From contig NZ_JAGFNP010000016.1 of assembly GCF_017592475.1 (NCBI RefSeq), positions 35,340 through 99,339 of the forward strand: a stretch of DNA of 64,000 nucleotides. The letters are read 5' to 3'. A program made the translations under genes and the position numbers. Below are positions 17,912 through 26,634 of this stretch, piece after piece (the first letter of the stretch is position 1; each line of letters begins with the position of its first letter). The notes beneath the pieces are model-generated. The model had not been told where the DNA came from and searched no databases. It saw nothing but the letters and a program-made list of their open reading frames with translations. Origin of the DNA: Glycomyces niveus (GTDB taxonomy: Bacteria; Actinomycetota; Actinomycetes; Mycobacteriales; Micromonosporaceae).

Positions 17912-18922
17912 TCAAACGCGGACGACCATCTTGCCGGTGTTCTTGCCGCGCATCATGTCGAGGAACGCGTCGACCGCGTGCTCCACACCGTCCACGATGG
18001 TCTCGTCGTAGGCGATGGCGCCCTGGCCGAACCATTCGGTCATGCGCGCGCCGAACTCCTCGCGCAGGTGCAGGTAGCCGCCGAGCGTGAAGCCCTTGAT
18101 GGTGAGGCTCTGCTGGACGATCCTGCTGAGGTTGTCCGGGCCGGGGGTCTTCTCGGTGCTGTTGTACACCGAGATCGCGCCGCACACGGCGATGCGCCCC
18201 TCGCGGTTCATCACGTCGAGCGCGGCTTCGAGGTGGTCGCCGCCGACGTTGTCGAAGAAGACGTCCACGCCTTCAGGCGCGAGCGCCGCGAGCTGCTCGC
18301 GAACGGGCGCGTCCTTGTAGTTGAACGCGGCGTCGTAGCCGTACTTCTCAGTGAGCAGCCGCACCTTCTCCGGGCTTCCGGCGGAGCCGATGACGCGGCC
18401 CGCGCCGAGGAGCTTCGCAATCTGCCCGACCGCGGTGCCGACGGCGCCCGCAGCGCCGGAGACGAAGACGGTGTCGCCGGGATTGAGGCCGGCGATGGCG
18501 GTGAGTCCGACATAAGCGGTCATGCCGGTCATGCCGAGGATGCCGAGGTGCAGCGAGAGGGGCACGCCGGGGATCTCGGGCACGACGGTGAAGCCGGCGG
18601 CCTCCTCCTGGACGAGGTCGCGCCAGCCGTACTGGTGGAGCACGACGGCCCCGACCGGGAACCCGTCGGCGGCCGATGCGACCACGCGGCCGATCGCGCC
18701 GCCGGTCATGGTCTTGCCGAGTTCGAACGGCGGGATGTAGCTTTCGGCGTCGTTCATGCGCCCGCGCATGTACGGGTCGACCGAGAGGAACGTGTTCGCG
18801 ACCCGGATCTGCCCCGGCGCGAGCTCGCCGTAGGCGACCTTCTCGGTGCGGAAGTCCTCGTCGACGGGCCAGCCCTGGGGGCGGCGGACGAGCTGGATCT
18901 GGGTGCTGACGGCCTCGGTCAT
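17912..18922 (-). CDS. NADP-dependent CurA/PTGR-like oxidoreductase (MDR family)
   Basis: This 336-residue zinc-independent medium-chain dehydrogenase/reductase belongs to the group that includes curcumin reductase CurA and leukotriene B4 12-hydroxydehydrogenase; it reduces activated C=C bonds with NADPH. Evidence is an FLSVDPYMRGRM motif near residue 47, a GMTGMTAYVGL segment, an AAGAVGTAVGQIAKLLGA dinucleotide-binding loop, and a C-terminal DNVGGDHLEAALDVM. ATG at 18922 follows AGGAGA; longer upstream frames run into the divergent regulator. A TetR gene is divergent across 102 bp with dyad repeats, so repression by that regulator is likely. The physiological substrate is unknown. Confidence 0.92.
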   Translation of the reverse strand: MTEAVSTQIQLVRRPQGWPVDEDFRTEKVAYGELAPGQIRVANTFLSVDPYMRGRMNDAESYIPPFELGKTMTGGAIGRVVASAADGFPVGAVVLHQYGWRDLVQEEAAGFTVVPEIPGVPLSLHLGILGMTGMTAYVGLTAIAGLNPGDTVFVSGAAGAVGTAVGQIAKLLGAGRVIGSAGSPEKVRLLTEKYGYDAAFNYKDAPVREQLAALAPEGVDVFFDNVGGDHLEAALDVMNREGRIAVCGAISVYNSTEKTPGPDNLSRIVQQSLTIKGFTLGGYLHLREEFGARMTEWFGQGAIAYDETIVDGVEHAVDAFLDMMRGKNTGKMVVRV

Positions 18923-18952
18923 GGTGATGTCTCCTGCCAGTTTTGTAATAAC

Positions 18953-18985
18953 CGTTCCACAAACATATACTGGAACGACCGTTCC
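18953..18985. promoter_or_regulatory. Dyad operator for the divergent TetR regulator
   Basis: CGTTCCA at 18953-18959 and TGGAACG at 18971-18977 form a perfect inverted repeat with an 11-nt spacer. GGAACG-AC-CGTTCC (18972-18985) forms a second, tighter dyad sharing the middle half-site. Three half-sites in the intergenic region of a TetR gene and its divergent target is the classical autoregulatory layout. Confidence 0.75.
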
Positions 18986-19024
18986 GCAAAGCCGTTCGGA
19001 GCGCATCGCAGAGAGAGGTTCGCC

Positions 19025-19597
19025 ATGGGTCGCACGCAGACGTTCGACACCGCCGAGGTCGTGCGGTCCGCCCGCGCCGTCTTCTGGCGCCACGGCTACG
19101 AGGCCGCCTCCGTGCCCGCGCTCGAAGCCGCCACCGGCCTGCGCCGATCCAGCATCTACCACGCCTTCGGCAGCAAACGCGGCCTCTTCGACGCCGCCGT
19201 CGAGTCGTACCTCGACGAGATCGTGCGCCCCCGCCTCGCCCCGCTCGCCGGCGTTCCGGCACCCGACGCCATCCTCGACTACCTGTACGGGCTGCGCGAG
19301 GCCCTGGAACGCGCCGGGTCGGTCATCGCCGCCAACGGCTGCCTCCTCATCAACGCCGCCGGCGCCGCGATCGCCGACGACGCGGCCGTGCGCGAGACCA
19401 TCACCGCCTACCGCGCCGAACTCGGCGCGGCCATCGGCAACGGCATCCGCGCCCACTGCCCCGACATCGAGGACGCGCAGCGGCTCACCGACACCGTCAC
19501 CGCCCTCGTCGTCGCCGCCTACGCCCTCGCCCGGGCCGACACCCCCAGCGCCGTCCACAGCCTCGACGCCGCGATGGACCTCATCGAACGCGCTTAG
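19025..19597 (+). CDS. TetR-family transcriptional regulator
   Basis: This 190-residue protein has a typical TetR N-terminal helix-turn-helix (about 10-56: VVRSARAVFWRHGYEAASV, then LRRSSIYHAFGSKRGLFDAA) and a helical ligand-binding C-terminal domain with a TetR_C-like NGCLLINAAGA segment. ATG at 19025 follows AGAGAGG. It is divergent from the CurA-like reductase, and the repeated CGTTCC half-sites between them make it the likely repressor of that gene and itself. Its stop overlaps by 4 bp the stop of the convergent membrane protein gene. The ligand is unknown, perhaps an electrophile or xenobiotic given the target. Confidence 0.92.
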   Translation: MGRTQTFDTAEVVRSARAVFWRHGYEAASVPALEAATGLRRSSIYHAFGSKRGLFDAAVESYLDEIVRPRLAPLAGVPAPDAILDYLYGLREALERAGSVIAANGCLLINAAGAAIADDAAVRETITAYRAELGAAIGNGIRAHCPDIEDAQRLTDTVTALVVAAYALARADTPSAVHSLDAAMDLIERA

Positions 19598-20001
19598 GCC
19601 TTGCGGCGCTTGAACAGGTAGACGAGACCGACCGCCGGGAGCACCAGCGGCACGTACCCGTACCCCGACCCGAAATGCGACCACACCGACGGCTCCGGGA
19701 ACCACCCCGGAACCGCGAAGCTCAACGCCCCCACCGCGAGCACCCCGGCCATCTCCACGCCCACCGCCAGCAGCGCCAGCGCGCCCGCGCCGCGGATGAT
19801 CGCGATCGCCGCCACGAGGTAGATGAGCGCCGCGATCGCGCTCAGCGTGAAGCTCACCGGCGCCTCGCCGAACTTCGTGACCACCTGGAACACCGCCCGC
19901 ACCCCGGCCGAGACCGCGAAGACCACGTAGACCAGCACGATGAGGCGTCCGAACCCGGCCGCGAGCGCCCGCGGCGCGGCGTCAGCGCTCGTCTCAGACA
20001 T
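19594..20001 (-). CDS. Four-helix membrane protein, 135 aa
   Basis: Four hydrophobic helices are visible at about 18-40, 50-70, 75-97 and 112-130, ending in a basic FKRRKA tail. No family is recognised. Its ATG at 20001 lies 8 bp inside the preceding gene (19994-20359), so the two are translationally coupled and probably form one complex. The stop overlaps that of the convergent TetR gene. Confidence 0.7.
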   Translation of the reverse strand: MSETSADAAPRALAAGFGRLIVLVYVVFAVSAGVRAVFQVVTKFGEAPVSFTLSAIAALIYLVAAIAIIRGAGALALLAVGVEMAGVLAVGALSFAVPGWFPEPSVWSHFGSGYGYVPLVLPAVGLVYLFKRRKA

Positions 20002-20359
20002 GGATCTGCAGCTCCCAGATCTGGTGGACGCGCAGCATGAGCGCCGCGACGATGAGGCCCGAGGCCGCCACCGTCCCGATCCCCCACCGGCTCCGGTCGA
20101 TCGAGCCCCAGAAGCAGGCCGCGACCGGCACCAGGACCGTCGTCACCAGGTACGAGAAGAACAGCGCCTTCCCGCCGCCCGGCTCGCCCGGCACGATCGC
20201 GATCGACACCGCGAGCTGCACGAGGAGCAGCAGTTCGAGCACCGCGACGCCCACGAGGTGGCGGTTGCCGACGAGCTGGGAGCGGGCCGTGTCCACGAAG
20301 AACCAGGCGCTCATCGCCAGCGCGGCGGCCTGGACGGCGAGGTAGAGCCATTCGATCAC
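19994..20359 (-). CDS. Membrane protein, 121 aa, partner of the downstream gene
   Basis: Three or four hydrophobic helices: residues about 3-25, 36-58, 66-85 and 94-112. GTG at 20359 starts the frame. It overlaps the next gene by 8 bp. No motif reveals a function. Pairs of small integral membrane proteins like this are common in actinobacteria and usually uncharacterised. Confidence 0.65.
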   Translation of the reverse strand: MIEWLYLAVQAAALAMSAWFFVDTARSQLVGNRHLVGVAVLELLLLVQLAVSIAIVPGEPGGGKALFFSYLVTTVLVPVAACFWGSIDRSRWGIGTVAASGLIVAALMLRVHQIWELQIHV

Positions 20360-20489
20360 GCCTCGACGCTAATACAGGCCCGCCGAGGCGAATCCGAGGC
20401 CGCACCGCGAAGTGGCCGCCGCGGTCCTCGACCCTTTTCGTCGCACCCGCGGGCTAGCCTGGAACCACCCGCTTTGGAGGCTGCTTCCG

Positions 20490-20942
20490 ATGCGTGCGAT
20501 CAAGATCGGCCTGTTCGCCTTGGCCTGCCTGGCATGGCTCGCCTTCTCCGCAGCACTGGTCGTATGGCCTGGAAGCTACCTCGTCGCCGGCGAATGGCGG
20601 GAGGCGACCGTGGTCGGCGAGCCTTACGACAAGGCCGTCTGCGTGTGGTCGGAGTGCGGCGAGGGTAGCTCGGCCGAGTATGTCGAGGTCGAGTACGAGG
20701 AACTGTCGGGCGAGAGGAACCGGGCCTCGGTGCTCGCCGTCAGTGTGCGGGACGGCAAGACCCAGGTGCTGGTAAGCCCGCTCATCGACCATGCGATCGC
20801 AACGCGCTTCGAGGCGTTCGTGGGGATCGGCATCGGGCTCGTGGTCGCGTGGTGGACCGCGAAAGGGCTGGCCGCGCTCGGGGAGGAGCTGTTCTGGCTG
20901 CGCGATGTCCGGTTATTCGGCGGCGTCCGAGTCCGCGACTAG
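20490..20942 (+). CDS. Two-pass membrane protein, 150 aa
   Basis: ATG at 20490 follows GGAGG by 9 nt; the longer frame from 20412 has no binding site. A helix spans residues about 6-28 and a second spans 113-133. The roughly 85 residues between them contain two cysteines in an AVCVWSECGEG turn and would lie on one side of the membrane. The architecture resembles small DUF3592-like proteins, but I cannot confirm a family. It lies 10 bp before moaC on the same strand, without a functional link I can see. Confidence 0.65.
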   Translation: MRAIKIGLFALACLAWLAFSAALVVWPGSYLVAGEWREATVVGEPYDKAVCVWSECGEGSSAEYVEVEYEELSGERNRASVLAVSVRDGKTQVLVSPLIDHAIATRFEAFVGIGIGLVVAWWTAKGLAALGEELFWLRDVRLFGGVRVRD

Positions 20943-20952
20943 ACTTCGCGGC

Positions 20953-21420
20953 ATGGCTGACCTCACGCACGTCGACTCGTCCGGGGCCGCCCGCATGGTC
21001 GACGTCTCCGAGAAGGACGTGTCGCACCGTTCGGCGCTCGCGACCGGGCGCCTCGTCACCACCCCCGAGGTGGTCGCGGCGCTGCGCGAGAACTCGCTCG
21101 CGAAGGGCGACGCCCTCGCGACCGCGCGCATCGCGGGGATCATGGCCGCCAAGCGCACGCCGGACCTGGTGCCGCTGTGCCACCCGATCGCGATCAGCGG
21201 CGTGAAGGTCGACCTCACGGTGACCGACGAGGGCGTCGAGATCGCCGCGCGCGTGAAGACCGCTGACCGCACCGGGGTCGAGATGGAGGCCCTGACGGCG
21301 GTGTCCGTCGCGGCGTTGACGTTGGTGGACATGGTGAAAGCCGTCGACCCCGCCGCGGTCGTCACCGACATCCGGGTGGAGGAGAAGCTCGGGGGGAAGA
21401 CCGGCAAATGGGAGCGGTGA
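20953..21420 (+). CDS. moaC: MoaC, cyclic pyranopterin monophosphate synthase
   Basis: At 155 residues it is the usual MoaC length. MoaC converts the MoaA product into cyclic pyranopterin monophosphate, the first stable intermediate of molybdenum-cofactor synthesis. The family signatures are present: VDVSEKDVSHRSALATGR near the N terminus, the active-site LCHPI at 75-79, and the GVEMEALTAVSVAALT helix. It starts the run moaC-moaB-moeA-moaE and overlaps moaB by 13 bp. moaA is not in the window. Confidence 0.97.
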   Translation: MADLTHVDSSGAARMVDVSEKDVSHRSALATGRLVTTPEVVAALRENSLAKGDALATARIAGIMAAKRTPDLVPLCHPIAISGVKVDLTVTDEGVEIAARVKTADRTGVEMEALTAVSVAALTLVDMVKAVDPAAVVTDIRVEEKLGGKTGKWER

Positions 21421-22067
21421 AGGCCGTCGTGGTCGTCGCCTCGAATCGGGCCGCCGACGGGGTTTACGAGGACGAGTCCGGGCCGATCCTCGCTGAGGGA
21501 CTGCGCACGCGCGGGTTCGACGTGGTCGGGCCGGTCGTCGTCCACGACGGCGAAGAGGTCGAGGCCGCACTGCGCGTCGCCGTCGGCGACGCGGCCGATC
21601 TGGTGGTCACCTCCGGCGGTACCGGCCTCACTTCGAAGGACCTCACCCCGGAGATGACGAGCCGCGTCGTCGACTACGAAGTCCCCGGGATCGCGGAGGC
21701 GATCCGCGCCGCAGGGCTCGCGAAGACCCCGCACGCGGCGCTCTCGCGCGGCATCGCGGGGGTCGCCGAGCGGACGCTGATCGTGAACCTCGCCGGGTCG
21801 AAGGGCGCGGCGAAGGACGGGCTCGCGGTGCTCACCGCCGAGCTCGTCGAGCACGCGGTCTCGCAACTGCACGACGGCGACCACGACCGCGGCGAGGGCG
21901 GCGGCGAGCCGGCCGAGGGCGACGCGCCGAACAGCGGTCCCGGACACGCCGCCGAGTCGGCGGCCGCGGGCGGTGCCGCACCAGGCCGCGGCGCCGCGCA
22001 CACGAGCGACACGGGCATCGCCGGCCCGTCCCATCCCGGGATCGACGACGGAAGGACCACCGCATGA
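21408..22067 (+). CDS. moaB: MoaB/MogA-type molybdopterin adenylyltransferase with a C-terminal extension
   Basis: Residues 1-155 are a MoaB/Mog domain, which adenylylates molybdopterin. The TSGGTGLTSKDLTPE motif that binds molybdopterin is near residue 70, and GSKGA appears near the end of the domain. Residues about 157-219 are a Gly/Ala/His-rich tail with no structure I recognise, which may be disordered. I took ATG at 21408; GTG at 21417, overlapping the moaC stop as GTGA, is an equally good start. It overlaps moeA by 4 bp (ATGA). Confidence 0.9.
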   Translation: MGAVKAVVVVASNRAADGVYEDESGPILAEGLRTRGFDVVGPVVVHDGEEVEAALRVAVGDAADLVVTSGGTGLTSKDLTPEMTSRVVDYEVPGIAEAIRAAGLAKTPHAALSRGIAGVAERTLIVNLAGSKGAAKDGLAVLTAELVEHAVSQLHDGDHDRGEGGGEPAEGDAPNSGPGHAAESAAAGGAAPGRGAAHTSDTGIAGPSHPGIDDGRTTA

Positions 22068-23224
22068 CCGGCACCCCGCTCCCCTGGGCCGAGGCCCGCG
22101 AAACTGCTTGGGCCGCAGGCTATGCCGCCAAGCCCGCCGCCTCCGAGCTGCCGTTCGGCGAGGCGGTCGGATCGGCGCTGGCCGCGCCGCTCGTGGCCGT
22201 ATCGGACCTGCCCGCGTTCCCGACCTCCGCGGTCGACGGCTGGGCCGTCGCCGGGCAGGGTCCGTGGCGCATCGACGGGGCCGTGCTCGCCGGCCAGGTG
22301 CCGGAGGCGCTCAAGCCCGGCCAGGCCGTCAAGATCGCGACCGGCGCGCAGGTCCCCGAAGGGACCGAGGGCATCATCCGCCTGGAGCACAGCACCGTCG
22401 AGGACGAACTGGTCGACGGCCCGGCCGCGCGCGAATGGCGCGAGGCGGGCGAGGAAGCCGCGCACGGCGAGGAGCTGCTGCCCGCCGGGACCCCCGTCAG
22501 CCCGCCCGTGGTCGGCCTCGCGGCCGCCGCCGGGCATTCGACGCTGCCCGCGCACGCCCGGCCCGACGTGCGCGTCGTCGTCTTCGGCGACGAACTGCTG
22601 ACCTCCGGCGTCTCCCGCGAGGGCCGGGTGCGGGACTCGTTGGGCCCCATGGTCCCCCACATGCTGCAGGCCGCCGGTGCGGCGGCCGGGCCGAGCATCG
22701 GACCGGTCGAGGACACCCTCGAGGCGCATGTGGCGGCGCTGCGCGAAGCGCTCGCCGACGCGGACCTGGTGTGCACCACCGGCGGCACCATGGTCGGCCC
22801 CGTCGACCACCTGCACGCCGCGCTCGCCGAGATCGGCGCCGAGTACGTCATCAACACCGTCGCGGTGCGGCCCGGGTTCCCGATGCTGCTGGCGCGCACC
22901 GCGGACGGGAAGTTCATCGCCGGCCTGCCCGGCAACCCGCAGTCCGCGGTGATCGCCGTCGTCTCGCTCGTCGCACCGCTCCTGGCGGGCCTGCGCGGGC
23001 TGCCGCTGCCGCCGCTCGGCACGATCGGCCTCGCCGAGGACGTGCCCGGCCGCGGCTCGTTCACCCACCTGGCCCTCGTCGACCGGGCCGGGCGTCGGCT
23101 CGGCCACCACGGCTCCGCGATGCTGCGGGGCCTGGCGGGCGCCGCCGGGTTCGCCGTGATCGGACCCGATGCCGCTGGGGCCGAAGGCGCCACCGTCGAA
23201 CTCGCCACCGTCCCTGGAGTGTGA
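22064..23224 (+). CDS. moeA: MoeA molybdopterin molybdenumtransferase
   Basis: This 386-residue protein inserts molybdate into adenylylated molybdopterin. Recognisable parts are LPAFPTSAVDGWAV near residue 49 (homologous to the MoeA F..S.MDGYA motif), the ATGAQVPEGTEGIIRLE segment of domain III near 108, the MoaB-like domain with CTTGGTMVGPVDH near 240, and AGLPGNPQSAV near 286. The MPT loop reads TTGGTM rather than the commoner TSGGVS. It is translationally coupled to moaB and followed after 4 bp by moaE. Confidence 0.95.
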   Translation: MTGTPLPWAEARETAWAAGYAAKPAASELPFGEAVGSALAAPLVAVSDLPAFPTSAVDGWAVAGQGPWRIDGAVLAGQVPEALKPGQAVKIATGAQVPEGTEGIIRLEHSTVEDELVDGPAAREWREAGEEAAHGEELLPAGTPVSPPVVGLAAAAGHSTLPAHARPDVRVVVFGDELLTSGVSREGRVRDSLGPMVPHMLQAAGAAAGPSIGPVEDTLEAHVAALREALADADLVCTTGGTMVGPVDHLHAALAEIGAEYVINTVAVRPGFPMLLARTADGKFIAGLPGNPQSAVIAVVSLVAPLLAGLRGLPLPPLGTIGLAEDVPGRGSFTHLALVDRAGRRLGHHGSAMLRGLAGAAGFAVIGPDAAGAEGATVELATVPGV

Positions 23225-23228
23225 CCTC

Positions 23229-23642
23229 ATGATCCGCGCACGCGTACTGGACGCCCCGCTCGACGTCGCCGAGCACGAAGCCGCGGTCGCCGCGGCCGAG
23301 GCCGGGGCCGTCGTGTCCTTCTCGGGCGTCGTCCGCAACCACGACCACGGCCGCGGCGTGCTCCGCCTCTCCTACGAGGGCCACCCGTCCGCAGGCGAGC
23401 TGCTGCGCACGGTCGCCGAAGAGATCGCAGCCCGGCCCGGCGTGCGCGGCGTCGTCGTCTCGCACCGCGTCGGCGACCTCGAGATCGGCGACCCGGCACT
23501 CGTCGCGGCCGTCGCCGCCGAGCACCGGAAAGAGGCCTTCGACGCCTGCGCCGACCTCGTCGACGAAGTGAAGGCCCGCCTCCCGATCTGGAAGCACCAG
23601 TTCTTCGACGACGGCACCGATGAGTGGGTCAACTGCCCCTGA
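23229..23642 (+). CDS. moaE: MoaE, large subunit of molybdopterin synthase
   Basis: Its 137 residues have typical MoaE features: AGAVVSFSGVVRNHDHGRGV, the YEGHPSA segment, HRVGDLEIGD, and the catalytic-site LPIWKHQFF near the C terminus. With a MoaD partner it converts cyclic pyranopterin monophosphate to molybdopterin. I see no moaD in the window. ATG at 23229 lies 4 bp past moeA. Confidence 0.96.
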   Translation: MIRARVLDAPLDVAEHEAAVAAAEAGAVVSFSGVVRNHDHGRGVLRLSYEGHPSAGELLRTVAEEIAARPGVRGVVVSHRVGDLEIGDPALVAAVAAEHRKEAFDACADLVDEVKARLPIWKHQFFDDGTDEWVNCP

Positions 23643-23785
23643 GCCGCGCCGTTGCCGAGCGGGTCGGCCCGCCCTTGTTCGACGCGGGATGTCGTACCCG
23701 TGGGGCAAGGTTAAGACCGGGGGCCATCGATGTCCGATTTGCCGGGACCCTCCATTCACATTCGCGCCCGGAGGCAGGGCGCGCC

Positions 23786-24442
23786 TCAGGCGGAGCCTTC
23801 CCCGTCCTCGGTCTTCTCCTTGCGGCCCAAGGTCTTCACGAGCACCACGCCGCCGACCACGACCACGAGGAGGCCGAGCAGGATCGCGGCCAGCGCCGCG
23901 CCCGTGTTCGAGTCCTCCTCGTCCTCGCTGCTGAGGCCGCCGGTGGCCCGGCTGGTCTCCTCCTGCGTCGCGGGCTCGGTGGCCGCGCCGTCGGTCGTCG
24001 CGGCGACAGTCGGCTCCGCGCCCGGCGCGTACAGGCCCTCGGGGATCGACTCGACGGTGAAGGTGATCGCGTCGTCGACGCGGTGGCCGTCCTCGGAGAT
24101 CACGCGGAACGCCACCGTGTACTCGCCGGGGGTGGTGTAGAGCATCGGCTGGGTGAACGTGTCGCCGTCGAAGGTCGGGTCGGCGACGTCGACGACGGCG
24201 CCGGTCGGGTCGGTCACGGCGATCTCGGTCGACGGCCCGTCCAGCAGCTCGGAGAAGGTGGCCGTGACCTCGGCGGGGGCTTCGGCGACGGTGGCGCCGT
24301 CCTCGGGGTCGGTGCCGGTGAGCGCCGCGTGCGCCGAGGCCGGCGCGGCGGGGCCGAGCGTCAGGACGCCGCCCGCGGCGGCGGCCAGTGCGAGCGCGGC
24401 GGCGCGCCGCAGGGGCTGTCGTTGAGAAGCACGGAGAGACAT
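23786..24442 (-). CDS. CopC-domain copper-binding protein, membrane anchored
   Basis: This 218-residue protein has a signal peptide with an ASAHA cleavage region, leaving a His at or near the mature N terminus as in CopC copper sites. The CopC fold follows at about 36-130: HAALTGTDPEDGATVAEAP, then RVISEDGHRVDDAITF with the DGH motif. A Thr/Glu-rich linker, one membrane helix (about 182-205) and a charged tail complete it. It is probably extracytoplasmic and binds copper; CopC domains often pair with CopD, which is not adjacent here. Confidence 0.88.
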   Translation of the reverse strand: MSLRASQRQPLRRAAALALAAAAGGVLTLGPAAPASAHAALTGTDPEDGATVAEAPAEVTATFSELLDGPSTEIAVTDPTGAVVDVADPTFDGDTFTQPMLYTTPGEYTVAFRVISEDGHRVDDAITFTVESIPEGLYAPGAEPTVAATTDGAATEPATQEETSRATGGLSSEDEEDSNTGAALAAILLGLLVVVVGGVVLVKTLGRKEKTEDGEGSA

Positions 24443-24622
24443 TTCGCCATAGTGCCACGGCGGCCCCGGTTCCCCGTTGCGGGAAAGGTCACATCAATCA
24501 CCAGGTCACAGGAGGGACGTGACCAACAGTGATCCCCGTTCGGGAATATGGCCCGGTTGGCGGAGATAGTACCGCTGACCCTCGTGTTGACGATCGCGAG
24601 AAGTTGTGGTGTGCTTACGTCC

Positions 24623-25615
24623 ATGGTTGAACCGATCCGATGGGGAATCCTGGCGACCGGTGGAATCGCATCGACCTTTGTGGAAGATCTTGCCCTCCTC
24701 GACGATTGCCGCGTCACCGCTGTGGCCTCTCGATCGGCGGAGCGCGCCGCCGCGTTCGCCAAGAAGCACGACATCCCTCAGGCCTGGGAGTCCGTCCAGG
24801 CCCTCGCGGCGGACGACGAAGTCGACATCGTCTACGTCGCCACCCCGCACTCCCATCACTACCTGCCCACCCTGCAGCTCCTCGAGGCCGGCAAGCACGT
24901 CCTGTGCGAGAAGGCCTTCGCGTACAACGCCTCCCAGGCCCGCACGATGTTCGATGTCGCCCGCGAGCACCAGCGGTTCCTCATGGAGGCCATGTGGACC
25001 CGCTGCAACCCGGCCATCCGCGAGATGCGCCGGGCCATCAAAGAGGGCATGATCGGCGAGGTCGTGTCGGTGCACGGCAACTTCTCGTTCGCCGCCGAGA
25101 TGCCGCCGAGCCACCGGCTCCGCAACATCGAACTGGCCGGGGGCGCCCTCCTCGACCTCGGCGTCTACCCGATCACGTTGGCGCACTTGGTGCTCGGCAA
25201 GCCCGACTCGATCCAGGCGCACAGCGTCATGGACTCGACCGGGGTGGACGCGCAGACCGCGCTCACCCTCCGGTACCCGAACGCGATCGCGCAGCTCTCC
25301 TGCTCCTACCGGGGCGGACCCGCGAACGAGGTCACGATCTCGGGGACCGAGGGCCGCATCGAACTGCGCGAATACGCCTACCGGCCCAGCGGGTACACGC
25401 TCGTGCGGTACGACGAGGCGCCCCGGGAATTCGAGGCGCCTTACGTCGGCCACGGCTACGTCCACGAAGCGCTCGAAGTGCACCGGGCGCTGCGCCAGGG
25501 CCGGCTCGAGTCGACCCTCGTGCCGCCGCAGAGCACCATCGAGGTCATGGAGATCATGGACGAGGCGCGCGCCCAGATCGGACTGCGCTACCCCGGCGAG
25601 ACCCACCCCAAGTAA
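24623..25615 (+). CDS. Gfo/Idh/MocA-family NAD(P)-dependent oxidoreductase
   Basis: Its 330 residues start at ATG 24623 (GTG at 24611 is possible). The Rossmann fold begins IRWGILATGGIASTF, VDIVYVATPHSHH is the second-half strand, and HVLCEKAFAYNASQA corresponds to the catalytic EKP motif with Ala in place of Pro. MEAMWTR followed by a GGALLDLGVYPI segment is characteristic of the dihydrodiol-dehydrogenase-like branch. It probably oxidises or reduces a sugar or diol. The gene is divergent from copC and is not in an operon. Confidence 0.9.
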   Translation: MVEPIRWGILATGGIASTFVEDLALLDDCRVTAVASRSAERAAAFAKKHDIPQAWESVQALAADDEVDIVYVATPHSHHYLPTLQLLEAGKHVLCEKAFAYNASQARTMFDVAREHQRFLMEAMWTRCNPAIREMRRAIKEGMIGEVVSVHGNFSFAAEMPPSHRLRNIELAGGALLDLGVYPITLAHLVLGKPDSIQAHSVMDSTGVDAQTALTLRYPNAIAQLSCSYRGGPANEVTISGTEGRIELREYAYRPSGYTLVRYDEAPREFEAPYVGHGYVHEALEVHRALRQGRLESTLVPPQSTIEVMEIMDEARAQIGLRYPGETHPK

Positions 25616-25641
25616 CCGGCTTTCGAAGGCCCGCAGGCGGA

Positions 25642-26523
25642 TCAGTACTCGATCTGCTTGCGGGCCGCTTCGCGCTTGGCCGCGATCGCGGCGTGCTTCT
25701 CGCGCAGCCAGGCCACGCGCGCCTCGGCGTTCTCGATGGTGGTCTGCTCGGCCTGCTCGACGAGCACGCCGCGGCGGGCGGCCTCGTCGCGGAAGACCTG
25801 GTCGAGGTTGGGCAGCAGGGCCATCACCGGCCCGGTGAAGAACCCGGTCTCGGCCTCCTTGGTGCGGATCCAGCCCTTGTACTCGATCTCGCAGACCACT
25901 TGGCGGCGACCGGCTTCGGGGTCGCGGATGGCGAGGTCGGCGACCATAGCCCAGATGGTGAAGATCGCGGAGGTGGCCTTCTCGGAGACCCAGCCGCGGC
26001 CGGGCACGAGCGGGAGCAGGTTCTCGATGCTCTCGGTGAACGAGTCGGTGGAGAGCTTCTGGATGATGCCGTCCAGGGAGCGGGTGCGGATGGCCTTCAC
26101 CTTGTGCCACTTCGCGGTCGAGCCGTCGAAGCCGACCTCTTCGGGGCCGATGTCGATGGTGCCGAAGTTGTCGAGCAGGCCCAGGAGCATGCCGGTGCCG
26201 AGGGGCGGCTTGTTGCCCGAGGTGATGAGCTTGCCGAGGCTCCACTGCCATTCCTCCTGCACCGGGGAGGCCGGCAGCGGCAGGCGCTTGAGCAGTTCTT
26301 CGAGGTCGCCCTCTTTGAACGCGGTCTTCGCGTCGCTCGCGAAATTGACGGCGCCGTCGCGCTTCTCGACGACGAAACCAGTAGTGGCGTCCACTTTGCT
26401 CTTCGCGAGGCCGACGGCGGCGTCGCGCTTCTCCTTCGCGGCGTCCACGCCGACGTCGACGACCATCTTGCCCGCTTCCTGCGCGCGCTGCTTCATCTGC
26501 TCGAGGCGGTCCTTCATACCCAT
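25642..26523 (-). CDS. Hypothetical helical protein, 293 aa
   Basis: The N-terminal 60 residues are an amphipathic Lys/Ala/Val helix with repeats (VDAAKEKRDAAVGLAKSKVD) like an apolipoprotein or membrane-surface helix. The middle has a WHKVKAIRTRSLDGIIQK segment that resembles a PH-like beta-helix unit. Residues about 165-205 are moderately hydrophobic, and the end is a charged coiled coil. ATG occurs at 26523 and 26517 with no ribosome binding site, so the mRNA may be leaderless. It is divergent from the PEGA-like membrane protein gene. No family is assigned. Confidence 0.65.
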   Translation of the reverse strand: MGMKDRLEQMKQRAQEAGKMVVDVGVDAAKEKRDAAVGLAKSKVDATTGFVVEKRDGAVNFASDAKTAFKEGDLEELLKRLPLPASPVQEEWQWSLGKLITSGNKPPLGTGMLLGLLDNFGTIDIGPEEVGFDGSTAKWHKVKAIRTRSLDGIIQKLSTDSFTESIENLLPLVPGRGWVSEKATSAIFTIWAMVADLAIRDPEAGRRQVVCEIEYKGWIRTKEAETGFFTGPVMALLPNLDQVFRDEAARRGVLVEQAEQTTIENAEARVAWLREKHAAIAAKREAARKQIEY

Positions 26524-26634
26524 GCGAGCAAGATACAGGTCTCGGGCAATCGCCCGGTCACCCAGCGCATGGCCACCGGTCCCGTCCCGGGTTCGATACC
26601 GTGAGGGCCGATCACCCCACCCGAGAGGACCGCG

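Noticed and set aside
20943..20952. Molybdenum-cofactor riboswitch before moaC
   Set aside because: Only 10 bp separate moaC from the preceding gene, too short for the element.
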